Shown here piece after piece: positions 31,855 through 44,500 of a DNA stretch of 64,000 nucleotides. The notes beneath the pieces were generated by a model that worked only from the letters and a program-made list of their open reading frames with translations, did no database searches and was not told where the DNA came from. Source of the stretch: Volutella citrinella (lineage: Eukaryota; Ascomycota; Sordariomycetes; Hypocreales; Nectriaceae); NCBI GenBank assembly GCA_034401135.1, contig JAWZSP010000006.1:1-64000 (forward strand), written 5' to 3'. Each line of letters starts with the position of its first letter. Positions within the stretch are counted from its first letter, which is position 1. Position numbers and translations under genes: made by a program.

Positions 31855-32827
31855 AGCGAACATGTATAATCAATAGGCACAGTTGATACCTTTGATCGAG
31901 CGTATTGAGTGGTGGAGGGTCCAACGCCTCATGCAGGAACGGAATTTGATGACTGGCTATATATTTATTGATTTAAGGCCTCGAAATTACATAATTCAGA
32001 CTACCCGGACGAACCCGATTGTTGACATGACGGTTTTCTAACGCTCTGCGTGAGGCAAAATTCCTTACAAAACTGACTGCTTCAATCCCCCAAGGGTCAC
32101 GATTACGAATGTTGGTCACTTTATTCAAATAACGTCAGCATCGTATCGACATGCGTGGATGATGACATCATGGGATTCCAATTCTCTGTAACACGAGTAC
32201 AAGGATAATACGCTGGTCTTGTCTCGTCAAAGTCAGGCGAGCAAACTTCTAACATGGCGTTCTTTTAAGTTTAGTGGATGCCTAATGCTTGGGAATCTGT
32301 CCATACGCAGGAAGCAACTGACTGAAAGAAGACAGCGGCCCTACCATAATATGAGGGGTCGGCATGAGAAGCCAGACCAGTCCTCATCACGGTTTAAGCA
32401 TTCGCCCCAGCCATACGCCATCCACCCATTCGATGATCCATGTCTTGCGGCCTCATACTGTGTAGAAGAGTGGAGCCGGCGGCCGCCATGCGGGAATTGA
32501 AGTTGTGGCGGTTACCGGCCCGGAAATATCGATGAACCGGCCAGCAACACAGCTCCCAACTTTACCAGTGTGCTTAGTACCCTGTAGTTCTAGCGTCCTT
32601 AGTGTTTGGCTCCTCGGGCCGTGAGCCGCTTGGCAGGAGGCGCCAGGAAATCTGGTCATGACAAGGATGCATTTCAACATCCATGCGTCTATTCCCATTC
32701 TGTTGTCCCTGCAGTAAAACGACGCTCCATGTCTCCTCCCCCAACATGGCTTCTTTGGATTTCTATGCGGCATAGGGGCGATATGCTCCAGCACCCTCAA
32801 GTAAAGACAGGAAAGAAGCCGCCGCAG

Positions 32828-33150
32828 CTAGTAGGTGATGGTGAATGGCTCAGTCATCATGCCAATCGCTGGCAGAATCTCATCCAGGCTTGACGCTGAT
32901 GGGCTTGTACCTCGTTGCTTCAGTCTAAAGACCTGGCTGTCAATCATGCTCTGATACACTCGGCGAGTTTGCCAGGACATGACTTCGGGGTCGTGGGGTA
33001 ACCATGGTTTGGCGTCACCCCGAACCCAAAGGATAAGAGGGTCGTCGGAAAATCTGTATTCAGTCTTAGTTTGCAAGTCTGAGATGGGTTGGTAGGGGGT
33101 TCCTAGAGCGATGCGTACGCTGCGGTAGCGTCTGGGCCTGGGGATGGAGA
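32828..33150 (-). other. Possible exon of an unrecognised or decayed gene
   Basis: A minus-strand frame encodes RRYRSVRIALGTPYQP, then TEYRFSDDPLILWVRGDAKPW and a short remainder, and ends at a TAG. A CCCCAG acceptor precedes it. The residue mix looks like real protein, but upstream exons are interrupted by stops and no start could be placed. The rest of 31855-34364 shows nothing I can support. Confidence 0.3.
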
Positions 33151-34364
33151 GACTGCAGCTCTATCTGGGGAGTATGGTTAATGTCAAAGTGTGTGTGCAT
33201 GCCAGGGGGCCATTTCCTGGACTCACTCCGGGCGTCGCCGCAGATATCACCAGCTAGCCGACGCTTAACTGTGGCTGATGCCTTTCCCAGCGAACCGAGT
33301 CATGTGCTAGTACCAACGGGCAGATGTTGACAGGTCTTGGCAAACTAACCGCCTTGCTAGGACAACCCTGGTGAAGCTCGGTTTCTTCCGTCTGTTTAAT
33401 TTATGACTCCCTACTACATTCGTACAATGCTCCCCAAGGCCCTGCCATAAGTGGCAATAGAGGACTTGGCAAACAAGTCTTTGAAGGTCATCTTGCCGGA
33501 GGAGTTGCCGGAGGAGTTGCTGGTCGCTCTGGTATCGATGGGAGAGTGTCTTGTTGCGGGATGATGAGTAGGCAGTTTGCCCAACGCGGGCGACCCCAGG
33601 TTATATAGAAGATGCCCAGGGATGCGGAGATACCGACGGAGGCCAATGCCTGCTTCCCCGCACTCAGCAAGATAAGATGTGGGTGACTGGTGACAAGGAC
33701 CTCGCGTGACGGATCCTTGACTCGAGTAGCCCCCAGTTGCAACAGTGATAACCAGTCAGCCAGGCAATAGAATAGGCCCCAAGGGCCGGACGCAGCCTTT
33801 GCTGCAGAATCAGGGGACCGTAGACACGGGTCCACGTTGTAACGCGGGGTAAGCGCACGCTATCATTAGATTGTGAGCAAGGTTTGATCTAGAGACAACT
33901 GCTGCAGAGCACATTCCCTGGCTGTCGGCGGTGCCTCCGCCATTCGAGGCCAAGAACTCGGAAGGCGAAAGCCCCAAAACCGGGGCAGCCCAATCAGAGG
34001 TCGGCTTGAGTGACAGTGCCTGGTTGTTGGTCATGTTGTCGGCCCCACCGCCGACACCACCTTGCCACCCTAGATCCTTGGTTGCCACGAGGCGGTCGTT
34101 GCTCCGACACCGACAGTCGGGGCAGGGAGCCAAGGGTTGATAATGATGGTGCCACGGAGATCCATATCAAACTGAAATCGACCTAGCTCCAAGAAATAAT
34201 TGGAGAATGATAGCGGAGCAGAGGTCATTTTTTTTTTACTAATCGTGGAGTGAAAATGTAACGTGAACCGTACGGGACTCCGATGTGCATTGCGACTACA
34301 TAATTATCTTATCTCTCTACCAGCACATGCACAGGTCAATAAAGTTCATTGCAGCAGTTTCGTC

Positions 34365-34953
34365 ATGGCTAGATTCCAGTTTAATGAGACAATCTTCGAC
34401 CCCAAGGTCGCCGATTTCATTACCAAGTTCTATTCTTATGCAGATAGCAGCGATACCATCGGGCCTTGGTCGGAATGCTTCGCAGAAGATGTGGTAATGA
34501 TACGCCATGGCGGGAATGTGGTGGGACGACAAAGTGAGTCCAATAGTCTCCATTTGGATGGAAGGGGGGTAAGCCGGCACACTCCTACTGACACTTACGA
34601 ACAGAGCTTATCGAGCTGAATAAAGCCACCTGGCAAGGACTAGTCAGCCGAAAACACAACCTTGTCAAGGGTTTCACGCTTTCATCCAAGTCTACCGACG
34701 AGGTTATGGTTCATGGGTGGAACCAATGTGTCTACGAGGATAAGTCGATGGGGCGTCGGGAGTTTAATGCTCGCATTCGATTCTGGAGAGCACCCGATGA
34801 CCAGCTTCAGATCGAAGAGTACCAATCGTACCTCGTAAGTGCAACCAAGAGTCCTTTTTAATTAGGTGCCGAAGCTTACTATTTCTGTAGAGCCCTATAA
34901 AAAGACGTCCTAGTAGTTGGACTTGCATTGTGTCAAGGAACAGGCGACGTTGA
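34365..34953 (+). CDS. NTF2-like / SnoaL-like fold protein
   Basis: Exons 34365-34533, 34605-34834 and 34891-34953 (introns 71 and 56 nt) give 153 residues. If the second intron is retained, the protein ends at 34861 with 141 residues. Features: a helix with DFITKFYSYADS, then WSECFAEDVVMIRHGGNVVGR, and strands with VMVHGWNQCVYE and FNARIRFWR, typical of the small cone-shaped NTF2/SnoaL fold. Members act as cyclases, dehydratases or isomerases in fungal secondary metabolism, or have unknown roles. Its closeness to a Zn2Cys6 gene and a P450 fits a small metabolic locus. The substrate is unknown. Confidence 0.65.
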
Positions 34954-35179
34954 TATCGATGCAGGGAGCAGAGGTCAGTACAGAATAACAAGATGAAGTT
35001 TTCTATAACCACTGCACCTTGGTGTTTAGTCGGTTTCCGCGTCTCAAATGCTTTACTCTTTCCATACCTCAGTGGTTGGTTGTGTTGGGACCGATCCTCA
35101 TTGCTGGTTTCGTGCCCACTAATTGCAGGTAATAAGACCAAGCAAGATGTGGCAAAAATCTCCCTGGCATCATATCCTA

Positions 35180-36640
35180 TTATGGGGTAATGGCGTAATC
35201 AAGGTTATTATCTACCAAGTCAAACCACAGCCCATCAAATCCAGATTCTGTGGCTTGTCTCGCGTATTTGACAAACTGATAAAGCTTCAGTAGGCTTAGA
35301 GACTGAATAGGATAACGCTCGAGATCTTTGAGTAGTCCGCGCTCCATGTTTTCGACTTCGAACATGGCGATGAAAATCGGGAATGTGATTGGAAACGCTG
35401 TGGAAACGCGAGTTTGGGTCTGTGTGAGAAGAAGTGAGATTTCCTGCAGAATACTCTCCGCGTACTGCCGCGCAAGAGCATCTTCCACACCAAGTGGGAA
35501 TTGCAGGCGATGGATAGTTAACAGAGTTGCGAGCCGGTATGTGTTGGCCTGGGTCATCATCATTTCTCTCTCTGCCGTGTTATAGCGAGTAAGAAAGTCA
35601 GGAGGAATCTGCGGAGTCCAGGTTTCGATCCTTTTCCGTATATCGACATAGCACTTTTCAGAATGGTCTCTCTCAGAAGGCTGCTTGGCACCTGGATCAG
35701 CTTTGTTCAGCTTTTCTGCATGACTGATCTCGCAAAGGTCATATAGCAGGGGAAGCAATGTTGAGCACAAGCCAGTATAGCGATCCGTCACAATCCTATC
35801 ACTGACGCACAGCCTTATGATAGGGACCGTACGATGAACCAGACATCCAACGGTATCTATAAAGATTGGGCAGAAGAGGACGGTGTCGAAGGCCGGTACT
35901 TTGCTGAGCGTTGAGCACCATTCCTTGGCTGAGATGAGAGCACCCTGCACACTGTAGTGCGCAGACTTGGTGAGCGAGCCGGTAAGGATCTCGAACACAT
36001 ACAGCGCCTGGCCGAGAAGGAGAGCGCACAGAGCGTCTTGAGGGCGAGAAACCTCCAAGATGCGCAAATTCTTTAGTGCGGTTGCTCCCTGGTGTAGATT
36101 TGGAGACAGAGCCGGGGAGCGAGGAGCCAAAACATGAGCGACTAGCTCCAGAAAAGCCAGGTACCCGTCCATGACAATTGGGGCTGAGTGATGGAGTGTC
36201 GAATGTATGGCCACTTGGAAATCTTGCATGAAGCTGGGCCCTATGGCGAAAGGCGTGTGGATCATTGCAAACTTCTCATCGTTTGTGACAAGGGTGATGG
36301 CATCAAAGCTAGTCTGTGGCACAAGCCCCGCATGTTGTAGCTGTGGTAGTACTGCTTGATCAAGGCTGCTGTTGTCTGCATTGTTGTTCTGCTTGACAGG
36401 ATTGGGCCTGACCACCATCGATTGACTGCGGTGCTGGGAGCCATCTTGGCCCAACTCCCAGATCTGCACATCGCCTTGGCCAAAGTGACGTAAGAGAGGC
36501 CGACGGCCCTTTCTCTTTCTTTGGCGGGACGTGCGACATTTGATTTGCAGATGTTGGCATCGACCGCACACACTCTCCGCAGACTCGAATGTGCATTTCT
36601 CTTTATTCTGGTAGCAATGGTCGCAGGCTTTTGGTGTCAT
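35180..36640 (-). CDS. Zn2Cys6 transcription factor, fungal-specific
   Basis: A 486-residue single-exon protein. The N-terminal binuclear zinc cluster is complete: C6, C9, C16, C25, C28 and C35 (ACDHCYQNKEKC ... CGRCQHLQIKC), followed by a basic RQRKRKGRR linker. The rest is helical, as in regulators that sit beside metabolic clusters. It lies between the NTF2-like gene (convergent, 227 bp away) and a P450 transcribed in the same direction, so it may control these. I could not assign a pathway. Confidence 0.85.
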   Translation of the reverse strand: MTPKACDHCYQNKEKCTFESAESVCGRCQHLQIKCRTSRQRKRKGRRPLLRHFGQGDVQIWELGQDGSQHRSQSMVVRPNPVKQNNNADNSSLDQAVLPQLQHAGLVPQTSFDAITLVTNDEKFAMIHTPFAIGPSFMQDFQVAIHSTLHHSAPIVMDGYLAFLELVAHVLAPRSPALSPNLHQGATALKNLRILEVSRPQDALCALLLGQALYVFEILTGSLTKSAHYSVQGALISAKEWCSTLSKVPAFDTVLFCPIFIDTVGCLVHRTVPIIRLCVSDRIVTDRYTGLCSTLLPLLYDLCEISHAEKLNKADPGAKQPSERDHSEKCYVDIRKRIETWTPQIPPDFLTRYNTAEREMMMTQANTYRLATLLTIHRLQFPLGVEDALARQYAESILQEISLLLTQTQTRVSTAFPITFPIFIAMFEVENMERGLLKDLERYPIQSLSLLKLYQFVKYARQATESGFDGLWFDLVDNNLDYAITP

Positions 36641-37038
36641 GTCTAACGGTCAGGTGGAGTGACAGTACAGTCGAAGCAAAGTATGCCATTTCCACAATTA
36701 CAGGAAAAAGACGGTTAATTCTACAGGACCATTCGCGCTTCCTTGAAGGCCCAGGAGCCAGTTTCACGGGCTGTTTTCCAGCCCCGAGCTACTCGGCATC
36801 TGCGGAATACCCCGCATTTGAGGAACCAATCGAGATGCCCGCCTTTGGTGGTTACGAGTCCAGAAAACACAAACGAACAAGCTTGCATAAGGCCTAACTG
36901 CATCTAGCAAAAAGTGTCCGGTCAGAGGCACCAATGAACTGACGACGCCACCCGCCAGCGTCCCAAACCAGCGTCACAATCTTGATAGACACTATGTCAT
37001 GTCATTTGACTATGCTGCATGGTACCTTGTGGCCGAGC

Positions 37039-38746
37039 CTACGCGGGTGCCAAGGACACCTTTGTTCCATTCCTACTGGCTAGGGTCAGCGTCAACAGCT
37101 CCCGGAAAGGCTCCACGTCCCGGGGCTCAATGCTCTTGAACTCTTGGACCAGGCGCATCAGGGTATAGCCCGCTTCCGTCAAGGCAAACTGCTGACCGAT
37201 GCAGATGCGGGGTCCGCCATTAAATGGGATGTATGCCCAGCCGGGCTTCAGATTCGCCCATCGTTCGGGGCGGTACTCTGTAGCATCCGGGCCAAAGACT
37301 GACGGCAGGCGGTGCATGCTGTACACGCTGTACACCACCTCTTGTCCCCTGGGGACGAACACGGGATCCTTGCCGTCTTTGCCACCTCCCAGGGGAAGAA
37401 ATGTGTCTTTATTCGCTGTTCGAGCGTTGATTGGCACAACTGGATACAGCCTCAGAGCTATTGACGGTCTTATTGTGAGTTTCTTAATCCTCTACTTCCA
37501 TTCGTTCTCAGAGCCGCAGTGAGGGCGTCGACTTACTTTCATTTAGCACCCAATTCAGATAGGTCATAGACTTGAGCCCTTCAAAGGAGACCTGTTTCTT
37601 GTCCAACTTGGTCACTTCGTTTCTGAGCTTGTGCCACACGTCCGGCCGTCTAGCCAAGATGAAGAAGGTGATGCTCAGCAAACTGGCTGTAGTATCTCGG
37701 CCAGCTAGCAGGATGTTCAGAAGCTGGTCAGTCAGCACTTTCCGATCTGAACTCTGTTTTGCCAGCTCATAAAGGAAAACATATGGACCGTCGGCATCAT
37801 TTGGGGCTCCTTTGCTGTCCAAGTGTGCTGCTCGGTGATCAAGCGTCTTTTGCACGAACCGTTCAACATAGCGACGCGCATCGGTCGTGGCCCGGGAGAA
37901 TTCTCGACTTAGGTAAAACATTCGGAACGGACCGAGCTTCGTTCGAATCGCCAGCCCATCTTGAGAGATACCAAAGTCCTTCGCAAACGACGATAGCGTG
38001 TTGTCTCGAAGCGAATTGACGGATTCTCCAAAGAGAAACTCGGTGGCGGAGTCGATGGTCTGCATCAAGTTGCATTAGAATTCAACGACTTATATCTCAG
38101 CAGTGGCTGCTTTTCGCCTACCATTCGAAAGAAAAGCTCCTGTAGATCAACAGTCGACCCATCTCGAGGTACCGCTGCGATGAGATTTGAGACGTGTTTC
38201 TCATAGACACCAATGTCCGCAATCTGGCCTCGGACAAAGTTTGGACGCACCAGCGCCCTCGAGTGCTGCCATACCTGGCCGTCGCTGGCGAAAATGCCTT
38301 GTCCGAGAAGTGGTGCGAGAGCGTCGTTGCGAGGTCCCAGGTCGAAATCCTCAAACTTGTGTGCAAGGATGGCTTGAACATTCTTTGGCTCAATGGTGCT
38401 GATCATGGGACGCCCGAGGTACCCTTTAAAAGTATTGCCATAGTTTTGGTACCAGCTACGAACAAGCTCGAGGGATTCACCCTTGTTCGCCGCTGACAAC
38501 AGTTCGAACAATCTGCCGACACCGAGGAATCCAGATGGTGCTGCTGGTGGCTTGCTGCAGTGGTGTTTTGAAGAGAACCTCCATTCTGGTGAAAATGATC
38601 AGCCTTTGGAGCTGCTTTAAGGTGTGATGACTTGGTCACTTACCAGAGAGTAGTAGCGATGCTTTTCTGACCACTAGTACGGCTATAGTTGCGCATATTG
38701 CAAAGGAGATGAGATGCTGTAAGTTGACAAGTGCCAAAAGCTCCAT
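37039..38746 (-). CDS. Cytochrome P450, CYP52-like
   Basis: Four exons (38644-38746, 38122-38585, 37537-38059, 37039-37457; introns 58, 62 and 79 nt), all in consistent phase, give 502 residues. The N-terminal membrane anchor is LISFAICATIAVLVV. The I-helix has LLAGRDTTASLL, the K-helix ETLR is formed across the third splice junction, PERW is present, and the heme loop FNGGPRICIG places Cys449 as the axial ligand. ALVRPNFVRGQIADI and DSATEFLFGESV are typical of the CYP52 clan, which hydroxylates alkanes and fatty acids at the ER. The precise substrate is unknown. The gene is complete. Confidence 0.9.
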
Positions 38747-41534
38747 TTCTCAGACTTGTAGCTCAACTGGGGAGGGGATAGGGGGTGGGGAGAATAAAGG
38801 AAATTAGAGGAGCAGGCTCTATAATATGGGAACAATTTGATGGTCAACGCCGAATGATGAAGTCTCGGGGCTTCATAGATGTGATAGCGGGCTTTATATC
38901 CCATTTGTGCAGTCTCCATCACATGCTTTAGAATCAGCATAAGCAAGGAACATGCCCTAATTATCGCTCCCACCCGTGGAACGCAAAGCTGCAGGAATCG
39001 AATGCATAACCGGGTGCATTTTTCCAAATACGGCAAATGATTGCCTTTCTCTTTGAAGGCCATGCGGCACTCCAAGCAGAACCGGACCCCTTTTGCCAAA
39101 TCTAGTTAGGGATACATTCAGCAAGGATGCATTAGCGTAGTAGCTTCTGTCCTGTTCAGGCGCATCTAGTCAATCTGGCAAGCTATCGGCCACGAGCAGC
39201 GATCTTATAGGAGCATTTCATAATGCGGGGTCCATCGGTACTATGCAGACCACATGTGACCACACCTCGCTTAGGAGGAGCCAGACCTGGTCCTGAGGCC
39301 ACGAATAGATCCCTCTCGCACGATACTATCCATTTCTGTTACGAACCCTTGCCCAGCATCATTGTAAAGGCATCTAGCAGTGTGTTCTGACGACGCTTAA
39401 TACACTGCATATCATTCATGCCTTCCGTAGTAAGCGCCAGGCAGGAACGCCTCCATCATCTTACGATTAGCATAGGGTAGTCGATGAGTGATACGGTGTG
39501 AGGCCGGTCTGCAGCAAGGGTCCTCGACGCATTTTTTCCAATTCTCCATGAAGTATCCATTTCTTAGAAATACCACCTCGTCTGAAGCATCCTTGTAGTT
39601 CTGTTGGCTGATGTTGATGGTCTGGCCCTCACCCTACACTTAGTTTGTTATGCCTTAGCTACCTTTTCTTGATGCGTCCAAAATACCGAACTAGATAGTA
39701 AAAACCCCAAGCCCACCATGCGATGCAGGCATTATTTTCGCATCCGGTCAAGATCTAGCCACATTGAGGCAACGGAGAGGCGCTAGACGAGCATTCGAAA
39801 ACGTGCACAGTCCCCGCAATATGGAACCTGGCGTAACTAATCCTACATCTCGACTTCATTTGGCCTCATTACCTGCCAACGCCAGAGTCCGACATCATGA
39901 CACGTCGCCGCAGCCCTTATCAAGCTCAACGATCCTATCACTGAGGCAATCATCAAACACTTGTGACAGCTCCATCTGACCAGGACGGATAATCGCCGCC
40001 ATGTTCACGCCGCTGAACTCCCCACCAGGCTATCAGTCACACGCTGTGTGAGTTCCAGCCCACTCCTATCGATGTAGGGGTCGCTAATGGGCTACACGTA
40101 GCGCCTGCGCTCCTTGCTGGAGACGAAAGGTCAAATGCGACCACACGTTGCCATGTTCTAGCTGTATAACAAACAATATGACACGTGAGGACGGGTCACT
40201 TCGCTTCACAGATAGCTTGCTAAGCGGTGAGGTCTTGAATCAAGGAGGTCAGAACGGCCATTCACCATATATGGAGCGTGGCTAAGTGAGGCGTATAGCT
40301 CCGCGCGATGCGTGAAATTCTAGGCGGGTCGAGCGCAGAGGATCACATTGCAGGGCCGCTTGGGACCAGCCCGTCGTTTGGACCGACGTTATCGACACTT
40401 CCAGGCGATGGGTGTGCAGCAATTTACCCAGAAACATCCCAGGCAAATTTACTGTGGCAGACCTGCTCATTCCGTCCACTCAGCAGTCTGCACAGAGTGG
40501 TGACGAGACAGACGACAAGCACAATCTCTTCAGGCTAGCTCTTATCACCTGCGAGTATAATTTTGCTGCATTGAGCAAAGCACAGCATCTTAGATCTATC
40601 AGAATCTACTCAATGGATAATCCGTACGCTGTTTAACACCATCAGTCCGTTGGTTCTCTGGAGCCACTACAGCCATTAGCAACAACATCGTCGTCTCCCC
40701 TCGCCAAACCCAGGACGATCAAGATAAACAATAAGAATAATAATATCCTTAAAAAAAGCTTAGCTCTTTAAATGCAGCTGAGAAAAGCTTGGCTGTTCCT
40801 GGCCTCGCGCGTAGCCAATAACTCCTGGCCATGCGGTTGTGTTGCAAGACTATCGACACTAGCCTGTGTGGGCGATCTCTGGACCCAATCCAGACCACCC
40901 CAGTGGTCTCTGATGGAGGAAAACCTCCGGGCTATTTGCTATTAGCGTCTACCACCACGCTGGTATTTGGCGGCACCGCCGGCTGTGGTGGCCTGATGTC
41001 TGCGCCACGGCATCGACACCTGTCAATAATTGCTCGCTTCGCATCCATTTGACTGCCGTCGTTCCGTGCCTGACTAGCACAACTACGGCAGTCTAGTATA
41101 AGGCTATCTGCATAGGCGTCGATAGTCTTCACCCGCGCAGGCCTCAGCGATGATCTAGACTTGGCTGAGGGAGCATTTCATGCCAGCTCAGCGCTCAAGT
41201 CTCCGCCTAAAAGGGAGGCCAGCGGAGGAGCGTCCTCGCTTGCTGGTCTGGTCGCGACGCGGTGGAGCGGTTTCAGCGCATACGGTTCCGCTTTGAGCAG
41301 ACTATTCGGTTTTGGCATCAAGTGGCGGTCGTGATTGATGGCATGATTGTGTGTTTGGAGCAATAGTGACTGCTCCGGCCTCGCGTGGTTCCTAGTAATT
41401 TTGTGGACGGAGTCATATATAATATATTCACGGACCTTGCTCCCGTTTTGCTCTTCTTCTCATCACCGGTCATTCATTTAGGTTAGTTCTTGGGTCACTG
41501 ACGGCTTGTCAGACGTTCCGCTGGAGGAATTGCC
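38747..41534. other. Long intergenic region (2.8 kb)
   Basis: No gene or repeat could be supported. Only short scattered open frames occur on both strands. The right end carries the promoter of the secreted protein gene. Confidence 0.45.
41413..41430 (+). promoter_or_regulatory. TATA-like element of the secreted protein gene
   Basis: A TCATATATAATATATTCA stretch about 105-120 bp upstream of the ATG at 41535, a plausible TATA region. Confidence 0.45.
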
Positions 41535-44500
41535 ATGATTATTCTCCCCATTTTGGTATCTGCCCTCGCGGCAAGTGTCGCGGCGAAGCCAAACAAGTGT
41601 CGGCCCTCGTCAGTGGCTCGCGTTGTCTCGGATGCTCTGACATCCGAGTCGACAACTACGTCTTCGACAGCCTCGACAGGTAATTGCAAGATTCAAGGTC
41701 CGCTCTCTAGTAATGTCGACTGACGCATAGCCACAGATGCTAATACGTTGAGCGCCATCGTCGTCGAATCCAGCAAGACGGAAAGCGTATCTGTAGCCAC
41801 GTCCAAGACCGAACTCTCCACTGGAGCAGAAGCCAAGTCCACTACATTCGATTCTACGTCAACTCCAGTAGTTGCCACTGCAGCTGCAACGGCGGCTACA
41901 TCGACACTGGTGGATCCAGCATCCGCCGCGACTGGAATCGCCTCTACCGCAACAGACAGCGCATCTACTGTAGCCGACGCTACGTCCTCGACAGCAGATG
42001 CTGCATCTACAGCAACCCAAGGTCCACATGCCATTGGCAACCTCGTCTTCAACGGCGACAACCGAACCCCGGGCCCGGATCCAGGTTACGTCTACGGCTT
42101 CATTCCCACAGGCCAGGCCCGCGCTCTGGATCAGGGCGGCTACACCGGCGACAACACCGGGGAAACCCGCTGCGCTGAGCTCAGCGTCGTCCCTTCAGGC
42201 CCCGGCAAAAAGCGACAAGTCAACTCCGCCCGCTATGCCAGCATCCGGCAACACATCAAGGTCTCACACTCCAAGCCCGTCTTCCGGCTCTTCTACAAGG
42301 CCGCTCGGGTTGATGGCTTCAGTGGCTGCAAGCTCAACGTCTACTATGGCAGCCAGCTCATCCTCAGCTCGCCCACCTTGTCCGGAACGATGGATTGGCT
42401 TCCGCTTTCCGGCATGCCTGACTTGGCGACTCTGGACGCCGATATGAAGGTCGAGGTCAGTTGTGAGAAGGACGTAGTGAACGATCAGCAGGTTCTGGTC
42501 GACCAGATGCTAGTGTCCGGTGATGTCACTTTGGACAAGCTTGATGGTGCCAAGATTGATTGGTTGGTTGCGGCGCCCCCAGCAGGAGTTACTCCCGAGG
42601 CAAACAGCGCTGTGTCAAGCTCGAGCACCCCCGGATCAGTGTCAACCGATGCAACATCCAGCGCATCGGATGCTTTCGAGACCGATGCTGCGTCCGAGAC
42701 AGCTTCTTCTTCAACTGCTGGCTCAAGCGCAACGGAGTCTGAGTCCTCTGCTGCTACATCGCTCGACTCAGGATCAACAGACTCTGCCACTACGGTACCA
42801 GCTACCACCGAAGCATCAGACTCAACTAGCGCTGAATCAACTCTCTCCACCCTCTCGACGGCCACTGCTTCTGAGTCGGGGTCATCTTCAATCACCAGCT
42901 TCACCCTCACTGTCTCCGCCACTGCTGAGCCGACATCTACCACCACCACTAGGTCTGGACCCCCGCTACCGACGTCGGTTGACGATCTATCTCCGGGAGC
43001 CAGGGAGATATTCGATTTCATTATGAACGAGATTGATCCGTACATCTTTGACGACAACCTCATCATTCTAGGCCCTGAGCAGACAGACAGCGACAGAAGC
43101 CTCCAGCCGCCCGCGTTCAACCGCGATGATACGTCTCAGCAACAGGCGCTCTCTCAGGAGCTGCTAGATATGGGTCTGGATCCGGTAGACAAGGCGATAA
43201 AGGCTGCTGGAAGCAAGGTCCCCGATACGACTGATAATGAAGAAGGCACCTGCACCAACCCTCGTAGGAAGCGCGGCCTGCCTCGTGCCCTTCGCGAGCG
43301 CCGCACTCCATCGAGCAGCCGCTTCGCACAGGCAGCCAAGAACCTCGACATGTATCTTTCCAAGCGTGGCAGCGTCTGGGATGACGTCGCCTGCGGTGAT
43401 GTGGTCGGTAGTTTCCTCGGCTTGTTCAAGAAGTCGGGCGACCTTCACCAGGGCATTTGCTCCGCCAAGGCGCAGTGGGACGCCCGAGACGCCTTTACGT
43501 GCATCTTTGGCGGCTGCGGCAAGCTCGTCAAGTACACGTCGTACACGTACACGTGGGAAAACACATGGGATGTCAAGTTCCCCAGCATCTCGGAGTGGCT
43601 AGCCCGGAAGGACGGTGGCGAGATGAGCTGCGTTGATTGTAGCGGCAAGATTACCGATCTCAAGCTGACCGGCACCATTGTCGTCTGGGTGATTGACGGC
43701 CAGCCCCAGATCAAGATTGCGAACCTGTTCCCCGAGGTGTCGGCCACTGCGAATATGATTGTCTCGCTCGACGCCAAGGGAGCCTGGGACTCTAGCTGGA
43801 ACTGGGTCGTCAAGGCCTTGCCGTTGAAGGCGATTGGGTACACGGGAGAGTACAATATTGCATCGACTGTTACCTACGAGATCGGAGTGAACTGGACGAC
43901 GAAAGCGGCCGTCAATATCGCCAGGGCTGGCGCTTCATTCTCGCTCAGCGGTGCCCAGATGGCTTTGGATATCTCCGACGGTTTCGGGCCAACGCTCAGG
44001 ACCAAGGACCGATGGGAGCCCCAAGTCACATACACGTATCCCGTCTTTAAAACCTCGGGCGGAGTCACTCTGACGCCATACATCCGCTGGGGAGTGCAGT
44101 TTGACATAGACATTTGGAACCAGGTGAAGCTGCAGCCGGCCTTTGCGACGCAGAACCTCGTCACGATTAAATCCAGCTACTCCGATGAGCCCCAGGGCAA
44201 CTGCGCGGCAAACCAGCTGGCTGTGGGAACTTACATGTCCACCAAGAGCGTTGTGAAACTCCGAGAGGGCGCCTATGAGATTCTATACGACGGCGATAGC
44301 CGCGCGCTGAACCAGTGCTTCGAAGCGCCAGACATGGTCCCCACGGGCGATGAGATCAAGGAGCTGGCCGAGCAAGGCAGCAAGTTCTGCACCGAGTATA
44401 TGGGATACGTGGCTCCCCGTGTCACAGTAGCTGGGGCCATAACATCAACGACCCCCACGCTCACCATCACGGAGACGAAAACCAGCATCATTCCACCGCC

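Noticed and set aside
33488..34140. Several ~65-115 codon frames on both strands
   Set aside because: Mutually overlapping, no motif, no splice-compatible continuation.
42485..43120. Antisense 211-codon frame inside the secreted protein gene
   Set aside because: Shadow of the Ser/Thr-rich codons on the coding strand.
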